From positions 1-64,000 of the forward strand of contig NZ_JBHTCT010000003.1 of the NCBI RefSeq assembly GCF_042665595.1: 64,000 nt of DNA. Direction: 5' to 3'. Each line of letters opens with the position of its first letter. The first letter of the stretch is position 1. Source of the stretch: Bhargavaea changchunensis. GTDB taxonomy: Bacteria > Bacillota > Bacilli > Bacillales_A > Planococcaceae. A program made the translations under genes and the position numbers. The notes under the pieces are model-generated. The model worked only from the letters and a program-made list of their open reading frames with translations. It was not told the origin of the DNA and did not search any database. Below are positions 25,573 through 33,783 of the stretch, in pieces.

Positions 25573-26369
25573 TTCTTCACCCCCGTGACAGGTGTGCGAT
25601 TGCGCCTATTCAGCGCATAGTAGACCAGGACAAGACCGACGGTGACGATGAAGATCAGGCCGGAAAGCGCATTGATCGTCAGCGTGATGCCGGCCCGCGC
25701 CATCGAGTAGATTTCGACGGACAGGGTACTGAAGCCATTCCCGGTGACGAAGAACGTCACGGCAAAGTCATCAAGCGAGTAGGTGAGTGCCAGGAAAAAA
25801 CCTGCAAAGATGCCCGGCTTGATGTATGGGATGATGACACGCGTGAGAACGTCCCTGCCTGATGCGCCAAGGTCGCGGGCGGCATCGATCAGCGAGTCGC
25901 TCATTTCCAGCAGTTTCGGCAGAACCATGAGGACGACGATCGGGATGCTGAATGCGATGTGTGAGATCAGCACCGATGCGAATCCGAGACGCACGCCAAC
26001 CGCGGTGAAAAGGATCAGGAACGACGCACCGATGATGACATCAGGACTGACGATCAGCACGTTATTCAAAGAAAGCAGCGTGTTTCGCAACTTCCGGTTT
26101 TTCAGATAAACAATCGCAAGTGCGCCAAGGACTCCGACCGCGGTAGAGACCAGTGCCGACAACAGGGCGACAATCACCGTGTTGAACACGATCATGATCA
26201 GCCGGGTATCTTCAAAGACTGCGGCATAATGTTCCCAAGTAAACGATTCAAACGATGACATCGTTCCGTTCGAGTTGAACGAATAAAAGATCAGGAAGAA
26301 AATAGGCGCATACAGGATGATGAATACAATCGTGAGAAAGAACTTCTGGATATTACTTTGTTTTCCCAA
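25569..26369 (-). CDS. potC: Spermidine/putrescine ABC transporter permease PotC
   Basis: 266 residues, six helices, with the binding-protein-dependent transport EAA loop DAARDLGASGRDVLTRVIIPYIKPG. The start is TTG 26369, supported by AAAGGAGG about 10 bp upstream and by alignment of the following KQSNIQKFFLT with permease N-termini. It overlaps potB by 17 bp and potD by 4 bp. Forms the membrane channel with PotB. Confidence 0.92.
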   Translation of the reverse strand: MGKQSNIQKFFLTIVFIILYAPIFFLIFYSFNSNGTMSSFESFTWEHYAAVFEDTRLIMIVFNTVIVALLSALVSTAVGVLGALAIVYLKNRKLRNTLLSLNNVLIVSPDVIIGASFLILFTAVGVRLGFASVLISHIAFSIPIVVLMVLPKLLEMSDSLIDAARDLGASGRDVLTRVIIPYIKPGIFAGFFLALTYSLDDFAVTFFVTGNGFSTLSVEIYSMARAGITLTINALSGLIFIVTVGLVLVYYALNRRNRTPVTGVKK

Positions 26370-27177
26370 CGGATGCGCCTCCTTTCTCCTTCTGGCCGGT
26401 GAACAGCATGATGATGAACATGAACAGGATCAGGAAGACTGCGATCGTCGATCCCATTCCCCAGTTCTGGGTGACAAGGAACTGCTGCTCGATGGCTGTG
26501 CCCAGCGTAATGACCTTGTTTCCGGCAATCAGCCGTGTGATCATAAACAGCGATAGCGCCGGGATGAAGGTCACCTGGATGCCGGATTTCACACCATTCA
26601 TCGTGAGCGGGAGGATGACCTTCCTGAACGTCGTCCACGGGCTTGCCCCGAGATCACGGGATGCATCGATCAGCGCGGGATTGAGCCTATCGATTGCATT
26701 GAAAATCGGAAGGATCATGAACGGAATGAAAATATATACCGATACGAAAATAAAGCTGAAGTCGGTGAACAGGAGTTGTGTGGATCCGATGCCGATTGCC
26801 GCGAAAAAGGCGTTGATCGGACCGTACTGACCGAAAATCCCGATGAAGGCATATGTCTTCAGGAGCAAGTTGATCCAGGATGGGATGATGATCAGCAGCA
26901 GCCAGAGCTGCTTGTTTTTGGTCTTCGTCAGAAAGTAGGCTGTCGGATACGCGATCAGCAGTGAAAACAGTGTGATCAGGAAAGCGTACCAGAACGAGCT
27001 GAGTGTCAGTTCCAGGTAGATCGAAGAAAAGAATGCACGGTAGTTGGCAAGCGTCAAATCACCGTGGATATTGAACAGCGAATAATACACGACAAGTGCA
27101 ATCGGCGCGATGACAAACAGTAGGATCCAGGCACCATAGGGAATCAGGTAAAGTGCGCGTGTCGATTTATTCTGCAT
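26353..27177 (-). CDS. potB: Spermidine/putrescine ABC transporter permease PotB
   Basis: 274 residues with six helices and the EAA loop DASRDLGASPWTTFRKVILPLTMNG. It starts within the last codons of potA (ATG 27177; 11-bp overlap). Pairs with PotC in the polyamine importer. Confidence 0.92.
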   Translation of the reverse strand: MQNKSTRALYLIPYGAWILLFVIAPIALVVYYSLFNIHGDLTLANYRAFFSSIYLELTLSSFWYAFLITLFSLLIAYPTAYFLTKTKNKQLWLLLIIIPSWINLLLKTYAFIGIFGQYGPINAFFAAIGIGSTQLLFTDFSFIFVSVYIFIPFMILPIFNAIDRLNPALIDASRDLGASPWTTFRKVILPLTMNGVKSGIQVTFIPALSLFMITRLIAGNKVITLGTAIEQQFLVTQNWGMGSTIAVFLILFMFIIMLFTGQKEKGGASVGKTK

Positions 27178-28273
27178 GGTCGGACACCTCGTAGGATTCG
27201 AGCCTCCGGTCGAAATCTTCCTCCGATTCGTTCAGCCTCATGACGTGGATTGCCTCAGGGTCGAAGTCCAGGCCGATTTCATCTCCGACCTGCGCCTTTC
27301 TCGTTGAATGAACGAGCCACTCATTGCCGTCTTTGTCGTAGGTGGACAGTTCATAATGGACACCGCGGAACAGTTGTGTGTCTACAGTAACGACTAGTTT
27401 TCCGCGGTCGGGGGAAGTGATCTCCAGATCTTCAGGACGGATGACCACTTCAATCTTTTCATTCGGATCGAGGCCGGCATCGACGCATTCGAACTCTCTG
27501 CCCGCGAAACGGACGAGATGGTCGCGGATCATGACACCATCGACAATGTTGGATTCGCCGATAAAGTCTGCGACAAACCGGTTGATCGGCTCGTCGTAAA
27601 TATCGATCGGCGTGCCGGACTGAACGATCTCGCCGGCATTCATGACGAAAATTTCGTCCGACATCGCGAGTGCTTCTTCCTGGTCATGGGTGACGAAGAT
27701 GAACGTTTTGCCGAGGCGCTGCTGCAATTCGCGGAGCTCGTACTGCATCTCTGTCCGGAGTTTAAGGTCGAGAGCGGACAGCGGTTCGTCTAGAAGGATG
27801 ATCTCCGGGTCATTGACGATGGCGCGGGCGATGGCCACACGCTGACGCTGGCCGCCGGACATCTCGGAAATTTCGCGATTTTCATATCCCTGGAGGTTGA
27901 CGAACCGCAATGCTTCCTCGACACGGCGCTTCACTTCCGCCTGTTTGATCTTTTTGATGCGAAGCCCGAAGGCGACGTTCTCAAAGACGTTCAGGTGTGG
28001 AAAGAGGGCATAGTCCTGGAACACGGTATTGACCTGCCGCTCGTTCGGAGGGGTATCATTGATCTTCTTGCCGTTAAACTGGATTTCACCGCTGCTCGGC
28101 TCGATGAAGCCTGCAATCAGGCGGAGTATCGTCGTCTTCCCGCAGCCTGAAGGGCCGAGAAGGGTATAAAATTTGCCGCGCTCCATTTCGAAGCTGATGT
28201 TGTTCAGGACGGTCGTGTCGTCGTTGTACCGCTTGGAGACATTTTCGAAGCGGATAATAGGCTGTTGGGTCAT
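27167..28273 (-). CDS. potA: Spermidine/putrescine ABC transporter ATP-binding protein
   Basis: 368 residues. ATPase domain with Walker A GPSGCGKTT, signature MSGGQRQRVAIARAI, Walker B IILLDEPLSALD and switch His in FVTHDQEEALAMSD; a C-terminal TOBE regulatory domain (about 240-350) contains VVIRPEDLEI. Energises polyamine uptake. It is 22 bp downstream of the xre regulator gene, so both are probably transcribed from the promoter at 28899-28926. Confidence 0.93.
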   Translation of the reverse strand: MTQQPIIRFENVSKRYNDDTTVLNNISFEMERGKFYTLLGPSGCGKTTILRLIAGFIEPSSGEIQFNGKKINDTPPNERQVNTVFQDYALFPHLNVFENVAFGLRIKKIKQAEVKRRVEEALRFVNLQGYENREISEMSGGQRQRVAIARAIVNDPEIILLDEPLSALDLKLRTEMQYELRELQQRLGKTFIFVTHDQEEALAMSDEIFVMNAGEIVQSGTPIDIYDEPINRFVADFIGESNIVDGVMIRDHLVRFAGREFECVDAGLDPNEKIEVVIRPEDLEITSPDRGKLVVTVDTQLFRGVHYELSTYDKDGNEWLVHSTRKAQVGDEIGLDFDPEAIHVMRLNESEEDFDRRLESYEVSDHAE

Positions 28274-28295
28274 GTCTTACCTCCAGTATCAATAA

Positions 28296-28838
28296 TCACA
28301 AATAAGAATCAGTGGCGATGAGCAGGCATCGGGCCTCCCCGGGACCGGCATTTGAAAGCTGATGATCATGCGATGCTTCGTAGTAAAGGGCATCGCCCGT
28401 TCCGGCCTTATAACTCTCTGTACCCAATTGGAGCATGATCTGCCCTTTCAATACGTAAATGAACGTCTGCGATAGGGAAGGCTCGAACTCTTTGAATCCT
28501 CCGCCGGGCTCAAGAGTCAGCAGGACGGGCTCCATCTCCTTCTCGTTTGACTCGGAAACTAGCCACCGGACGGAGTATCCCCGGTCCTCATCAGTGTTCA
28601 GGATATGTTCGTCCTTGCTGAAGACGACCTTGGACGCAGGGCTGCCGTCGTCGAAAAACTCCTTGGGGGAAGAACCGAGTACCTCCAAAAGAGAAAACAG
28701 GGTCTCGATGGACGGAGAGGTGTGGTCGCGTTCAAGCTGGGAGATATAGCCCTTGCTCAAATCTGTCCTCTCGCCGAGTTCTTCCTGTGTAAGCCCTTTT
28801 TTCAGCCGGAGCTGCTTGATCTTTTTCCCGATTTGCAT
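28296..28838 (-). CDS. XRE-family regulator with C-terminal cupin domain (polyamine operon regulator)
   Basis: 180 residues. The helix-turn-helix (about 4-60) shows IGKKIKQLRLKKGLTQEELG and LSKGYISQLERDHTSPSIETL; a cupin domain (about 105-178) contains FEPSLSQTFIYVLKGQI and ALYYEASHDHQL, with the His/Glu positions of the barrel. Regulators of this design (PuuR-like) sense small molecules. As first gene of the pot operon it is probably an autoregulated polyamine-responsive repressor, likely binding the palindrome at 28869-28883. Confidence 0.88.
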   Translation of the reverse strand: MQIGKKIKQLRLKKGLTQEELGERTDLSKGYISQLERDHTSPSIETLFSLLEVLGSSPKEFFDDGSPASKVVFSKDEHILNTDEDRGYSVRWLVSESNEKEMEPVLLTLEPGGGFKEFEPSLSQTFIYVLKGQIMLQLGTESYKAGTGDALYYEASHDHQLSNAGPGEARCLLIATDSYL

Positions 28839-28868
28839 GGGACAGCCTCCTGTGGAGTTTACTTATAA

Positions 28869-28883
28869 TAAACTTTAAGTTTA
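28869..28883. promoter_or_regulatory. Palindromic operator in the leader of the xre-potABCD operon
   Basis: TAAACTT-T-AAGTTTA is a perfect 15-bp palindrome located at about +9 to +23 relative to the predicted start, between the promoter and the xre gene. Its placement suits repression by roadblock or polymerase exclusion. Confidence 0.65.
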
Positions 28884-28898
28884 GCAATAGCGGATTTT

Positions 28899-28926
28899 AT
28901 TATACAAAATTCATTCGTGATTGCAA
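28899..28926 (-). promoter_or_regulatory. SigA-type promoter of xre-potABCD
   Basis: On the minus strand TTGCAA (28926-28921), 16 bp, TATAAT (28904-28899). Transcription would start near 28892. Confidence 0.75.
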
Positions 28927-28964
28927 GAGGAAAATTTCATCCGTTTCATAGCGGAAGGCATGAC

Positions 28965-28996
28965 AAAAGCCCGGAACGCCGATATTTGCGTTCCGG
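28965..28996 (-). terminator. Terminator after the CorA-like gene
   Basis: CCGGAACGC (28971-28979) pairs with GCGTTCCGG (28988-28996); on the minus strand it is followed by GGGCTTTTG, a short T-run. Confidence 0.7.
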
Positions 28997-29005
28997 ACTG
29001 ACGGA

Positions 29006-30463
29006 TCAGAAGTCCAGATCATCCATTTTTCTCTTCAGCTTACGCCATACGATCCGGCCGAGGTAAGAGAAGAAGAGATAAATCGACATGCCGATACCAA
29101 GTAAAGCGGTAATGAGCGCGATCCATCCGAACAATCCATATGAAGAAATCTCTTTCCAGCTTGTATCGTTTTTCCAGTCGTCAATCACCAGGTTCATCCC
29201 GTAGATGCCCGAGATGACAGTAAAGACGGTGAGAAAGAAAAGGAGCAGGTTCATCCGGTTCGCAGCCGCGTTTTCCTGTGTGCGGTACAACTCATCGAGT
29301 GTGGTGTGCACTTCCTCATACAGGTCGTCCAGGCTGAATGCCTGCCTGAAGAGCAGCCCCAATTCCCGTCCTTCCTGGCGGACACTGACATGTTTGAAGT
29401 AGTACCAGGATGAAAAAATCGTAATCAGCTCAATCAGCCGCTTCAGGTACTCTTCATCCTTGTCCCATTGGAGACGGCTATACTCGAACGATACCCGAAG
29501 AAGCATGATCCGGTAAAAGTAATGCAGCAAAAAATTATAGTAGTGTGTTCCCATGAAGTGGGCAAGAGGGCGCTGCATCTCCTCAGAACTTTTCGTGGTT
29601 ACATTGATGTAGGAGAGATCTGTGGCAAGCGTGTACAGATCCGGTGCCCATCGGTCGTGCAAATACTTGTCCAGATAATCTCTTATGTAGTTCATGTTGG
29701 AAGCCGAGATGAACGGTTTTCCTTCGGGAGAGAGTCCGTCGACCTTGCCGATCCGGAACAGCTGCTCATCACTAAGTTCCGTGCCCGGTTCTGCGAACAG
29801 GAAGGAGGTGACGAACATCCGCTCATCCTCGAAATAGGGGAGGCTCCCGAAATAGCCTTTGAGCCGATCATCGTGGATGATAAACGACTTGATGGCAGAA
29901 GCGAAGCGGTCGAGAAGAAATTCATGGACGTTTGAAAATTCAATGCCATCTTCACAATAAATGACCGATCCTTTCTCCTCTTTCAGCTTGTTTTCGGCCG
30001 CCCTGAAGTGCTGCATGAAATTCAGGACGGAGGATAGCGGCAGCCCGTTGTCCAGCAGGCGTACCCTGGACGTAAAGAACGCGATGCCGAAAGGACCCAG
30101 CGTCACATCAAGGCTCATAAAGCGGAACGGATAGCGCTCTCCGTCGGCCGTCAGCTCAAAATCTTCTCCGATCACTTTGTAGAAGCGGTGGAAACCATAT
30201 TCCTCGATAGTCGGAGGGAAGATTTTGCGTTCCACATAGGGAAGGAAATACTGATCCAGCTCCTCCTGGGAAATCTCGATGGAACCTTCATAGAGATCAT
30301 TGATCTGTCCGCCGGGATCCTCAAGTGTAAAAAAGTGAAATCCGTCTTTCCTGAGCGCATCAGCCGCTTTTTTGATCTGTTTTTTTCTATAGGCAAATGG
30401 CAGGATAAAGGAGAGATACCCGTCTTTGACAATGAAATCTTTCGTATCAGGAACCTCTGTCAT
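29006..30463 (-). CDS. CorA-like membrane protein with large cytoplasmic domain
   Basis: 485 residues. A long soluble N-terminal part (about 1-390), partly coiled-coil near its end (SLDDLYEEVHTTLDELYRT), is followed by two membrane helices in which the first ends in IYGMNLV: the GMN signature of CorA Mg2+/Co2+ channels. This is the CorA plan, but the cytoplasmic domain is longer than usual (CorA proteins are around 320-370 residues) and its first 200 residues (FILPFAYRKKQIKKAADAL...) do not look like CorA to me. ATG 30463 has GGCGGTGA 5 bp upstream; the frame is open to 30640. Divalent cation transport is a reasonable but unproven role. Confidence 0.75.
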   Translation of the reverse strand: MTEVPDTKDFIVKDGYLSFILPFAYRKKQIKKAADALRKDGFHFFTLEDPGGQINDLYEGSIEISQEELDQYFLPYVERKIFPPTIEEYGFHRFYKVIGEDFELTADGERYPFRFMSLDVTLGPFGIAFFTSRVRLLDNGLPLSSVLNFMQHFRAAENKLKEEKGSVIYCEDGIEFSNVHEFLLDRFASAIKSFIIHDDRLKGYFGSLPYFEDERMFVTSFLFAEPGTELSDEQLFRIGKVDGLSPEGKPFISASNMNYIRDYLDKYLHDRWAPDLYTLATDLSYINVTTKSSEEMQRPLAHFMGTHYYNFLLHYFYRIMLLRVSFEYSRLQWDKDEEYLKRLIELITIFSSWYYFKHVSVRQEGRELGLLFRQAFSLDDLYEEVHTTLDELYRTQENAAANRMNLLLFFLTVFTVISGIYGMNLVIDDWKNDTSWKEISSYGLFGWIALITALLGIGMSIYLFFSYLGRIVWRKLKRKMDDLDF

Positions 30464-30530
30464 GTTTTCACCGCCATTCATTGTAGTTTTGGGATGATGT
30501 GGTACACTATTGGAAAAAGGAGGGGTGGCA

Positions 30531-30815
30531 ATGGGCAAGAACAATTTCTTCCCGGGTCCGGACCATGGCCGGGGGCGAAGCCGCAATGGCGTAACGCCCG
30601 TCATCGAAGGGGTTTTCCTGATGACAAAAGATCGCATCATCCCTTATGAAGAACTGGATGATTATTGTGAATTCTGTCTGGAACCACTGTCCTATGATGC
30701 CACCTATGATTCCGCGTATTGCGCCGGATGCAATGAGTGGCGCGAAGAGACCTGTACAGATCCGAAATGCCAGTTCTGCACGGACCGGCCAAAGCGTCCG
30801 TTTGACCGGGGCTGA
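30531..30815 (+). CDS. Small Cys-rich (zinc-ribbon-like) protein
   Basis: 94 residues starting after AAAGGAGGGG. The first 30 are basic and probably disordered; the rest carries cysteines in CEFC, CAGC, a single C and CQFC, ending in a basic tail. Three CxxC pairs plus one lone Cys suggest one or two zinc knuckles. Not a family I recognise. It is divergent from the CorA-like gene, with start codons 68 bp apart. A start at ATG 30621 is possible and would remove the basic arm. Confidence 0.65.
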   Translation: MGKNNFFPGPDHGRGRSRNGVTPVIEGVFLMTKDRIIPYEELDDYCEFCLEPLSYDATYDSAYCAGCNEWREETCTDPKCQFCTDRPKRPFDRG

Positions 30816-30926
30816 ACAGCCTCCCCCCTCATCCTTCCCTTTATCCTGGGGGGCGTAAACGGAAATTGAAGCTGTAATTTACGCACGGACCGCACCGGGG
30901 CGGGCCTGCGGCTGGAGGCAAGAAAA

Positions 30927-31586
30927 ATGAAGAAAGAGTTTGTCGTAGTCGGACTGGGCCGGTTCGGCGGAAGCATCTGCCGTGAACTGGTGGAGCAGGG
31001 GGCGGACGTCCTCGCCATCGACCAGGATCCGGAGAGGGTGGACGAGTTCGCCTCGATCGCGACACAGGCCGTCGTGGCGGACACGACCGACGAGCAGGCG
31101 CTCGTGTCTCTCGGTATCCGGAATTTTGAACATGTGATTGTTGCAATCGGAGAGGACATCCAGTCGAGCATCCTGACCACCTTGATTCTGAAGGAACTCG
31201 GCGTCGAAAAAATCACGGTTAAAGCGCAAAATGACTATCACGCGAAAGTGCTCCAGAAAATCGGGGCGGACCAGGTCGTCCATCCCGAGCGGGACATGGG
31301 AATCCGTATCGCGAATAATATGATCTCAAATAATATTCTTGATTATCTTGAATTGTCCGATGAGCACTCCATCATGGAGATCAAGGCGAATGAGATGCTT
31401 GCAGGCCATTCCATCCTGGACCTTGATATACGGGCGAGGTACGGCATCAACATCGTGGCGATCAAGAGGGGAGAGGACGTAGTGGTCTCTCCTATGGCGG
31501 AGGAACCGATCCACGAAGGGGACATCCTGATCATCATCGGGTCAGACGCGGATATCCTGAGATTTGAGAAAAAAGCGCTGCACTGA
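30927..31586 (+). CDS. ktrC: K+ uptake regulatory subunit KtrC (RCK/TrkA)
   Basis: 219 residues. N-terminal Rossmann RCK_N domain (VVGLGRFGGSICREL, with the NAD/ATP-binding GxGxxG at residues 9-14; DQDPERV) and C-terminal RCK_C domain (about 135-219, IMEIKANEMLAGHSILDLDIR, IVAIKRGEDVV). Forms the octameric gating ring of Ktr channels; RCK_C of KtrA/KtrC proteins binds c-di-AMP, which shuts K+ uptake. Its channel partner is probably the KtrD encoded at 2562. GGAGG lies upstream of ATG 30927. Followed by two terminators and convergent rnjA, an order shared with B. subtilis. Confidence 0.92.
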   Translation: MKKEFVVVGLGRFGGSICRELVEQGADVLAIDQDPERVDEFASIATQAVVADTTDEQALVSLGIRNFEHVIVAIGEDIQSSILTTLILKELGVEKITVKAQNDYHAKVLQKIGADQVVHPERDMGIRIANNMISNNILDYLELSDEHSIMEIKANEMLAGHSILDLDIRARYGINIVAIKRGEDVVVSPMAEEPIHEGDILIIIGSDADILRFEKKALH

Positions 31587-31596
31587 GCAGCGATGA

Positions 31597-31627
31597 AAGC
31601 CCCGGCATACATAGCCGGGGCTTTTTT
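31597..31627 (+). terminator. Rho-independent terminator after ktrC
   Basis: AAGCCCCGGC pairs with GCCGGGGCTT around a 7-nt loop, followed by TTTTTTG. Confidence 0.93.
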
Positions 31628-31642
31628 GACGGGTAACAATAT

Positions 31643-31680
31643 AAAAAGCTGCACGGAATACGATTCCGTGCAGCTTTTTT
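31643..31680. terminator. Bidirectional terminator between ktrC and rnjA
   Basis: AGCTGCACGGAAT and ATTCCGTGCAGCT form a perfect 13-bp stem with a 3-nt loop; A-run before and T-run after, so it mainly serves rnjA on the minus strand and backs up the ktrC terminator. Confidence 0.93.
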
Positions 31681-31686
31681 CGTTGA

Positions 31687-33357
31687 TCAGACTTCCATGA
31701 CGACAGGAAGGATCATCGGCTTGCGTTTGGTCTGTTCGTACAGATATGGACCAAGAATATCTGTGATCTGGCTCTTGAGCGCTTCGGTGTCCGGCGTATC
31801 AGAATTGGCAACCGACTGACGAAGACGCCGGTTCAGCATCGACTGCGCTTCGTTGATCATCTGGCCGGATTCACGCATATAGACGAATCCGCGTGAGATC
31901 AGGTCAGGACCGGCAACGATCTTGCCCTTTGCCTTGTTCAGCGTGACGACCACGATAACGAGCCCGTCTTCAGAAAGGACACGGCGGTCGCGCAGGACGA
32001 CGTTGCCGATGTCACCGATTCCGCTGCCGTCGATATAGACATCTCCGGACGGGATCCGTCCCGCCAGATGGGCCTCGTTAGAGCTGAGCGCGAGAACATC
32101 TCCATTCTCCATAATGAAGATGTTGTCCTCAGGCACGTCACACTGGACAGCAAGCCCGGCATGGGTCTTCAGCATCCGGTATTCACCGTGGATCGGCATG
32201 AAGAACTTCGGCTTGATCAGGCGGAGCATGAGTTTCTGCTCCTGCTGAGATCCGTGCCCGGAAGTATGGATGTTGTTGAGGGACCCATGGATGACTTCAG
32301 CGCCTGCACGGAACAGCAGGTTGATGGTCCGATTGACACTGGCGATATTGCCCGGGATCGGGGAAGAAGAGAAGATGACCGTGTCCCCAGGCTGAATCTG
32401 GATCTGCCGGTGTGTGCCGTTTGCAATCCGTGAAAGTGCTGCCATCGGTTCGCCCTGGCTTCCCGTGCAGAGGATCATGACCTCATTGGCAGGAAGGCGG
32501 TTCAGCGTCTGGGTATCAACGAACATTTCCTTCGGCGCATCGATATAGCCAAGTTCCGTGCCGATGGTGATTGCATTGTCCATGCTACGGCCGAACACGG
32601 CGATTTTCCTGCCGTGACGGATGGCGGCTTCCACTGCCTGCTGAAGCCGGTAGATATTGGAGGCGAATGTCGCAAAGATAATCCTTCCGTTCACTTTCCG
32701 GAAAATCTCATCGATGCTTTCTCCGACAGTCTTCTCGGACATCGTGAAATCAGGCACTTCCGCATTCGTACTGTCGGAGAGAAGGCAGAGTACGCCTTCT
32801 TCTCCGATCTGCGCCATCTTCGCAAGGTTTGCCGGCTCACCGACAGGAGTGAAGTCGAACTTGAAATCACCGGTGTGGACAATGTTGCCCGGAGGTGTTT
32901 TCACCACGATCCCGAAGGCATCGGGTATACTGTGGGTCGTCCTGAAAAAGCTGACCGAAGTTTTCCTGAATTTGATCACGTCATCTTCTCCGACTTCGAT
33001 CAGTTTCGTGCGGCGGAGGAGTCCGTGCTCCTCAAGCTTGTTGCGCAGGAGGCCCAGCGCCAGCTTGCCGCCATAAACCGGGATGTTCACCTTTTTGAGC
33101 AGGTAAGGAATACCGCCGATATGGTCCTCGTGGCCATGTGTGATAAATAAGCCTTTTATTTTATCCACATTCCGCTCGATGTACGTATAGTCGGGAATCA
33201 CATAGTCGATGCCGAGCAGGTCATCTTCAGGGAACATGATCCCCGCATCAATGAGGATGATTTCATCCTGGAATTGGACCCCATACGTGTTTTTGCCGAT
33301 TTCGCCCAGTCCGCCGAGCGCAAATACGGCTGTCTGATCATTCTTGACCGATTTCAT
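31687..33357 (-). CDS. rnjA: Ribonuclease J1
   Basis: 556-residue metallo-beta-lactamase/beta-CASP ribonuclease with 5'-3' exo- and endonuclease activity in mRNA turnover and rRNA maturation. The zinc motif is H74-G-H76-E-D78-H79 (THGHEDH), the same numbering as B. subtilis RNase J1. Further motifs: HTGDFKFDFTPV, LSDSTNAEVPDF, and the beta-CASP block SGHGSQQEQKLM with PIHGEYRML. ATG 33357 was preferred to GTG 33366 on length and ribosome-site spacing. It lies directly after rpoY in the usual two-gene operon. Confidence 0.95.
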   Translation of the reverse strand: MKSVKNDQTAVFALGGLGEIGKNTYGVQFQDEIILIDAGIMFPEDDLLGIDYVIPDYTYIERNVDKIKGLFITHGHEDHIGGIPYLLKKVNIPVYGGKLALGLLRNKLEEHGLLRRTKLIEVGEDDVIKFRKTSVSFFRTTHSIPDAFGIVVKTPPGNIVHTGDFKFDFTPVGEPANLAKMAQIGEEGVLCLLSDSTNAEVPDFTMSEKTVGESIDEIFRKVNGRIIFATFASNIYRLQQAVEAAIRHGRKIAVFGRSMDNAITIGTELGYIDAPKEMFVDTQTLNRLPANEVMILCTGSQGEPMAALSRIANGTHRQIQIQPGDTVIFSSSPIPGNIASVNRTINLLFRAGAEVIHGSLNNIHTSGHGSQQEQKLMLRLIKPKFFMPIHGEYRMLKTHAGLAVQCDVPEDNIFIMENGDVLALSSNEAHLAGRIPSGDVYIDGSGIGDIGNVVLRDRRVLSEDGLVIVVVTLNKAKGKIVAGPDLISRGFVYMRESGQMINEAQSMLNRRLRQSVANSDTPDTEALKSQITDILGPYLYEQTKRKPMILPVVMEV

Positions 33358-33362
33358 CCGGG

Positions 33363-33572
33363 TCACACCTGTTCGACGTGGAAGTCAGGCGATTTTTTTT
33401 CGTATTCCAGATGGCCGTCTTCCAAGGCTTGGATGTGTTCAACGTACAGTTCACGCTCTTTCAGTGCAGCGCGTACGGCACGTACCGATTCTGCTTCCAC
33501 ATACATGGATTTTGTGTTTTCGCGGACTGGTACTTCATGCAGGTTTTCTTGGTAGTACACTTTGTAGATCAT
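33363..33572 (-). CDS. rpoY: RNA polymerase epsilon subunit RpoY
   Basis: 69-residue small auxiliary subunit of Firmicute RNA polymerase (formerly YkzG, DUF1447). The sequence MIYKVYYQENLHEVPVREN with SMYVEAES and LYVEHIQ is typical. It is encoded just upstream of rnjA as in other bacilli, with AAAGGAGAG ahead of ATG 33572. Confidence 0.95.
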   Translation of the reverse strand: MIYKVYYQENLHEVPVRENTKSMYVEAESVRAVRAALKERELYVEHIQALEDGHLEYEKKSPDFHVEQV

Positions 33573-33640
33573 GGTCTGCTCTCCTTTTTCACGTTCAAAT
33601 ACTTGCCATATCGTTTATAATAGCATGCAGGCCCAGTGAA

Positions 33641-33670
33641 ATAAAGAAAAGCCCCCGTTTTTGCGGGGGC
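33641..33670 (-). terminator. Terminator of the 23-residue peptide gene
   Basis: GCCCCCG (33651-33657) pairs with CGGGGGC (33664-33670); on the minus strand the stem is followed by TTTTC and a further T-rich stretch. It lies 10 bp after the peptide stop codon and upstream of the rpoY promoter region. Confidence 0.88.
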
Positions 33671-33679
33671 ATGAGTTCA

Positions 33680-33751
33680 CTATGCAATGGACTTCTTGCC
33701 GAGGATGCCATTGAGCCGCTTCAACCATTTGCGTTTCAGGCGTTTCAGCAT
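33680..33751 (-). CDS. 23-residue cationic amphipathic peptide, stand-alone mini-gene
   Basis: Minus-strand frame from ATG 33751 to TAG 33680. The peptide begins MLKRLKRKWLKRLNG and ends ILGKKSIA. Nine of 23 residues are Lys/Arg and none is acidic; Leu2, Leu5, Trp9, Leu10, Leu13, Ile16 and Leu17 fall on one face of a helix. Translation signals are strong (AAGGAGTGAT at 33765-33756, GGAG about 8 bp from the ATG). A consensus promoter, a palindrome over the -10 and a terminator complete a transcript of about 125 nt. I know no family. Composition suits a membrane-active or nucleic-acid-binding peptide. A regulatory leader or non-coding RNA with a chance frame is the alternative. Confidence 0.75.
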   Translation of the reverse strand: MLKRLKRKWLKRLNGILGKKSIA

Positions 33752-33766
33752 GGCTATCACTCCTTG

Positions 33767-33783
33767 TGACCTATTATAGGTCA
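33767..33783. promoter_or_regulatory. Palindromic operator over the -10 of the peptide gene
   Basis: TGACCTAT-T-ATAGGTCA is a perfect 17-bp palindrome containing the -10 hexamer and reaching the predicted transcription start. A dimeric repressor bound here would block the promoter. Confidence 0.7.

Noticed and set aside
30816..30926. c-di-AMP (ydaO) or other riboswitch before ktrC
   Set aside because: Only a weak GCGTAAA/TTTACGC pairing is present in 110 bp; the riboswitch needs a longer, conserved structure.
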